From positions 310,001-374,000 of the forward strand of contig JBNOAI010000003.1 of assembly GCA_050283925.1 (NCBI GenBank): 64,000 bases of DNA, in the 5' to 3' direction. The notes below the pieces were generated by a model that was not told the DNA's origin, made no database searches, and was given only the letters and a program-made list of their open reading frames with translations. The position numbers were made by a program, and so were the translations under genes. Of this stretch, positions 62,547 to 64,000 are shown piece by piece. The DNA comes from ZC4RG25 sp023428365. Lineage in GTDB: Bacteria; Pseudomonadota; Alphaproteobacteria; Rhizobiales; Hyphomicrobiaceae. Each line of letters starts with the position of its first letter. The first letter of the stretch is position 1.

Positions 62547-62583
62547 AAATCAGGCCGACGCGATGCGCCGGCCTGATTTTTTT
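62547..62583 (+). terminator. terminator/attenuator between tctC and tctB
   Basis: AAATCAGGCCG (62547-62557), 11-base loop, CGGCCTGATTT (62569-62579), continuing to a seven-T run (62577-62583). It is a classical intrinsic terminator 7 bases after the tctC stop. Since tctB follows on the same strand, it probably lets tctC be made in excess. Confidence 0.85.
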
Positions 62584-62629
62584 GACCATGACCGCTCCTT
62601 GATCGCGCCACCTGTAAGGGCAGCAATAC

Positions 62630-63148
62630 ATGCACAGTGATGACAAATCGGAAGACGGCCCGCGGCTTGTTTCGAATCGCACAATGGATATTGCCGTTTC
62701 GCTGTTCTTCTTGGTGATGGCGGCCATCGTTATCTACGACAGCAATCGCCTCGGTTTCCAATGGCAGGAGAATGAAGGTCCGGCTTCCGGATACTTCCCC
62801 TTCTACATCGCTGTGATGATGAGCATCGCCAGCATCGTGAACTTGGTCAAAGCCATTCTCCGGCGATCCGAAAACCCCGATGAAACATTCGTAACCAAGC
62901 CCGCGTTTCTGCGTGTGCTCACGGTTCTCATTCCGGCGATCATCTATGTCGCGGCGCTGAATTTTATCGGTATCTACGTCGCATCGGCGATCTTCATTTT
63001 CGCCTTCATGATCAAATTGGGGAAAGAGCCATTGCTGAAATCAATTGCTGTCAGCATCGGCGTTCCGCTCGCGCTCTTCTTCATGTTCGAAGTCTGGTTC
63101 CTCGTGCCGTTGCCGAAGGGGCCGCTGGAAACCATGCTCGGCTACTGA
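62630..63148 (+). CDS. tctB: tripartite tricarboxylate transporter, small permease TctB
   Basis: A 172-residue membrane protein with four hydrophobic segments (about residues 21-40, 55-75, 95-118 and 127-157). It carries GPASGYFPFYIAVMM, a typical TctB pattern. TctB is the least conserved TTT component and pairs with TctA. It follows tctC after an intrinsic terminator and ends 30 bases before another strong hairpin. Gene order tctA-tctC-tctB differs from the usual C-B-A. Confidence 0.88.
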   Translation: MHSDDKSEDGPRLVSNRTMDIAVSLFFLVMAAIVIYDSNRLGFQWQENEGPASGYFPFYIAVMMSIASIVNLVKAILRRSENPDETFVTKPAFLRVLTVLIPAIIYVAALNFIGIYVASAIFIFAFMIKLGKEPLLKSIAVSIGVPLALFFMFEVWFLVPLPKGPLETMLGY

Positions 63149-63178
63149 ACGCCAGGATCTCCCGCAAACCACCACCCA

Positions 63179-63220
63179 AAACAAATACGGCGACCTATCG
63201 GTCGCCGTATTTGTTTGTTT
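63179..63220 (+). terminator. strong terminator after tctB (bidirectional)
   Basis: Arms at 63179-63195 and 63200-63216 form a perfect 17-bp stem with a TATC loop. T-rich ends lie on both sides (plus: TTTGTTTGTTT; minus: TATTTGTTTTGGG). It ends the transporter transcript and may serve the convergent TerC gene. Confidence 0.85.
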
Positions 63221-63345
63221 CCCATCCTTCCACGCGTCGCTAGGCATCGCGCGTCGAGAGGCTCCAGTTCGATCCTCGGCGATGGTGGCCCGTCGGCGTC
63301 GGGCAGCCCTTTGGACTGCTCGACCGAGCCACCAACTTCGTGGTG

Positions 63346-64000
63346 CTAAGCGTGACCCGTTTTACTGCGGGATCGGCGCAGGATGATCCAACCTGTGGTG
63401 AGCACCGTCGCAACACCGATTACCTCGAAGATGCGCGTGATACCTTTCGGAGTCATCTGAAGCGCCTCGGCCATACTATTGACCATAGGCGCCAGCATTG
63501 GCTCAGTCGCAAATAATTCACCCGAGATCCAGCCGAGCAAGGCGGCACCAGCCCAGATCAACACTGGGAACTTGGTCAAAAGCGATAAGATCAGCGTCGA
63601 TCCGCCGACAACCAGCGGGATGCTGAGCGCCAACCCAAAGATGATCAGATTGGTGTTGCCGCCGGCAGCCGCCGCAATGGCAAGCATGTTGTCCAGACTC
63701 ATAACCAAATCGGCGATGGCCACAATCCGCACCGCTTCCCAAAGACTGTTTCCAGTTTTGACGTGCTCTTCGCTCGCGTTATCTGCAGTCAATAGCTTTA
63801 CCGCAATCCAAATCAGTAAAAATGCCCCGATCAGCTTCAGATAATAGATTTCAAGCAGATGCTGAATAATGATCGTGAAGAAAATGCGCAACAAAACAGC
63901 GACACCGGCGCCCAGGATAATACCGACCATTCGCTGATTTGGTGGCAGCGATCGGCAGGCGAGCGCAATGACGACGGCATTATCACCAGCAAGGACGATA
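63346..64000 (-). CDS. TerC family membrane protein, 5' end beyond the window
   Basis: The minus-strand frame continues without a stop to the window edge, covering 218 codons. The first visible residues IVLAGDNAVVIALA are the acidic metal-site motif of TerC's first helix, and LVMSLDNMLAIAAAAGG is the matching motif of the second half. Five or more further helices are seen. TerC proteins export manganese or handle tellurite in some bacteria. The Asp residues are intact. An ATG at 63930 occurs in frame but is internal, because homology extends upstream of it. Confidence 0.88.
   Translation of the reverse strand, partial: IVLAGDNAVVIALACRSLPPNQRMVGIILGAGVAVLLRIFFTIIIQHLLEIYYLKLIGAFLLIWIAVKLLTADNASEEHVKTGNSLWEAVRIVAIADLVMSLDNMLAIAAAAGGNTNLIIFGLALSIPLVVGGSTLILSLLTKFPVLIWAGAALLGWISGELFATEPMLAPMVNSMAEALQMTPKGITRIFEVIGVATVLTTGWIILRRSRSKTGHA

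Overview
The window is a GC-rich, densely coding stretch of an alphaproteobacterial chromosome, most probably from the order Hyphomicrobiales (Rhizobiales). The order is inferred from lineage-marker families: TrcR/DUF1013, an aa3-oxidase subunit IV of 47 residues, DUF2093, DUF6460, a split PntA, an endonuclease-type MutL, a BamF-like lipoprotein between lspA and an M16 pair, and argJ next to mutT. The genus cannot be fixed from sequence alone. I see no rRNA, tRNA, CRISPR array, prophage or transposase.

Layout. 1-4949: the N-terminus of an MHYT sensor protein runs off the left edge. It is followed by a cupin gene and a minus-strand operon encoding a circularly permuted ATP-grasp enzyme, an alpha-E protein, a transglutaminase and the Anbu proteasome-like protease. 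5198-13722: an accessory-looking mix of a short-chain dehydrogenase, an IlvB-like TPP enzyme, an unusual metallophosphoesterase, a DUF262/DUF1524 protein of the GmrSD restriction type, DUF952-pyrD, a MATE exporter and DUF6460. 13851-18881: an Lhr-like helicase with PdeM, then argJ and mutT. 18895-24896: an alpha/beta hydrolase, an orphan membrane protein, the proton-translocating transhydrogenase operon (pntA1-pntA2-pntB), a tiny cytochrome oxidase subunit gene and a secreted orphan. 25018-30669: a lytic transglycosylase, a second dehydrogenase, trcR, panB, a MaoC hydratase and ribF. 30755-41130: ileS-lspA-lipoprotein-M16-M16, then pgi and mutL. 41203-49817: an adenylate cyclase, a DMT exporter, rsmD, an RluB-type synthase, tadA, patatin, purD, xseA and DUF2093. 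49881-52455: a small secreted protein, a 26-codon mini-gene with a perfect Shine-Dalgarno sequence and its own terminator, corA and an atypical SDR.

The most coherent functional unit is 52536-63148, an oxalate-utilisation region. On the minus strand lie a GntR regulator, oxalyl-CoA decarboxylase (oxc), formyl-CoA:oxalate CoA-transferase (frc), a formyltransferase resembling the hydrolase domain of 10-formyl-THF dehydrogenase, and formate-THF ligase (fhs). A GIY-YIG gene framed by 31-bp palindromic repeats interrupts this operon. Divergently lies a complete tripartite tricarboxylate transporter (tctA-tctC-tctB). The gntR-tctA intergenic region carries two perfect TGGTATACCA palindromes and one near-copy, so one regulator probably controls both catabolism and uptake. 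The inferred flow is oxalate uptake by the TTT system, activation by Frc, decarboxylation by Oxc, release of formate, and capture of formate on folate by Fhs. The separate formyltransferase may drain or balance the 10-formyl-THF pool. A TerC-family gene runs off the right edge.
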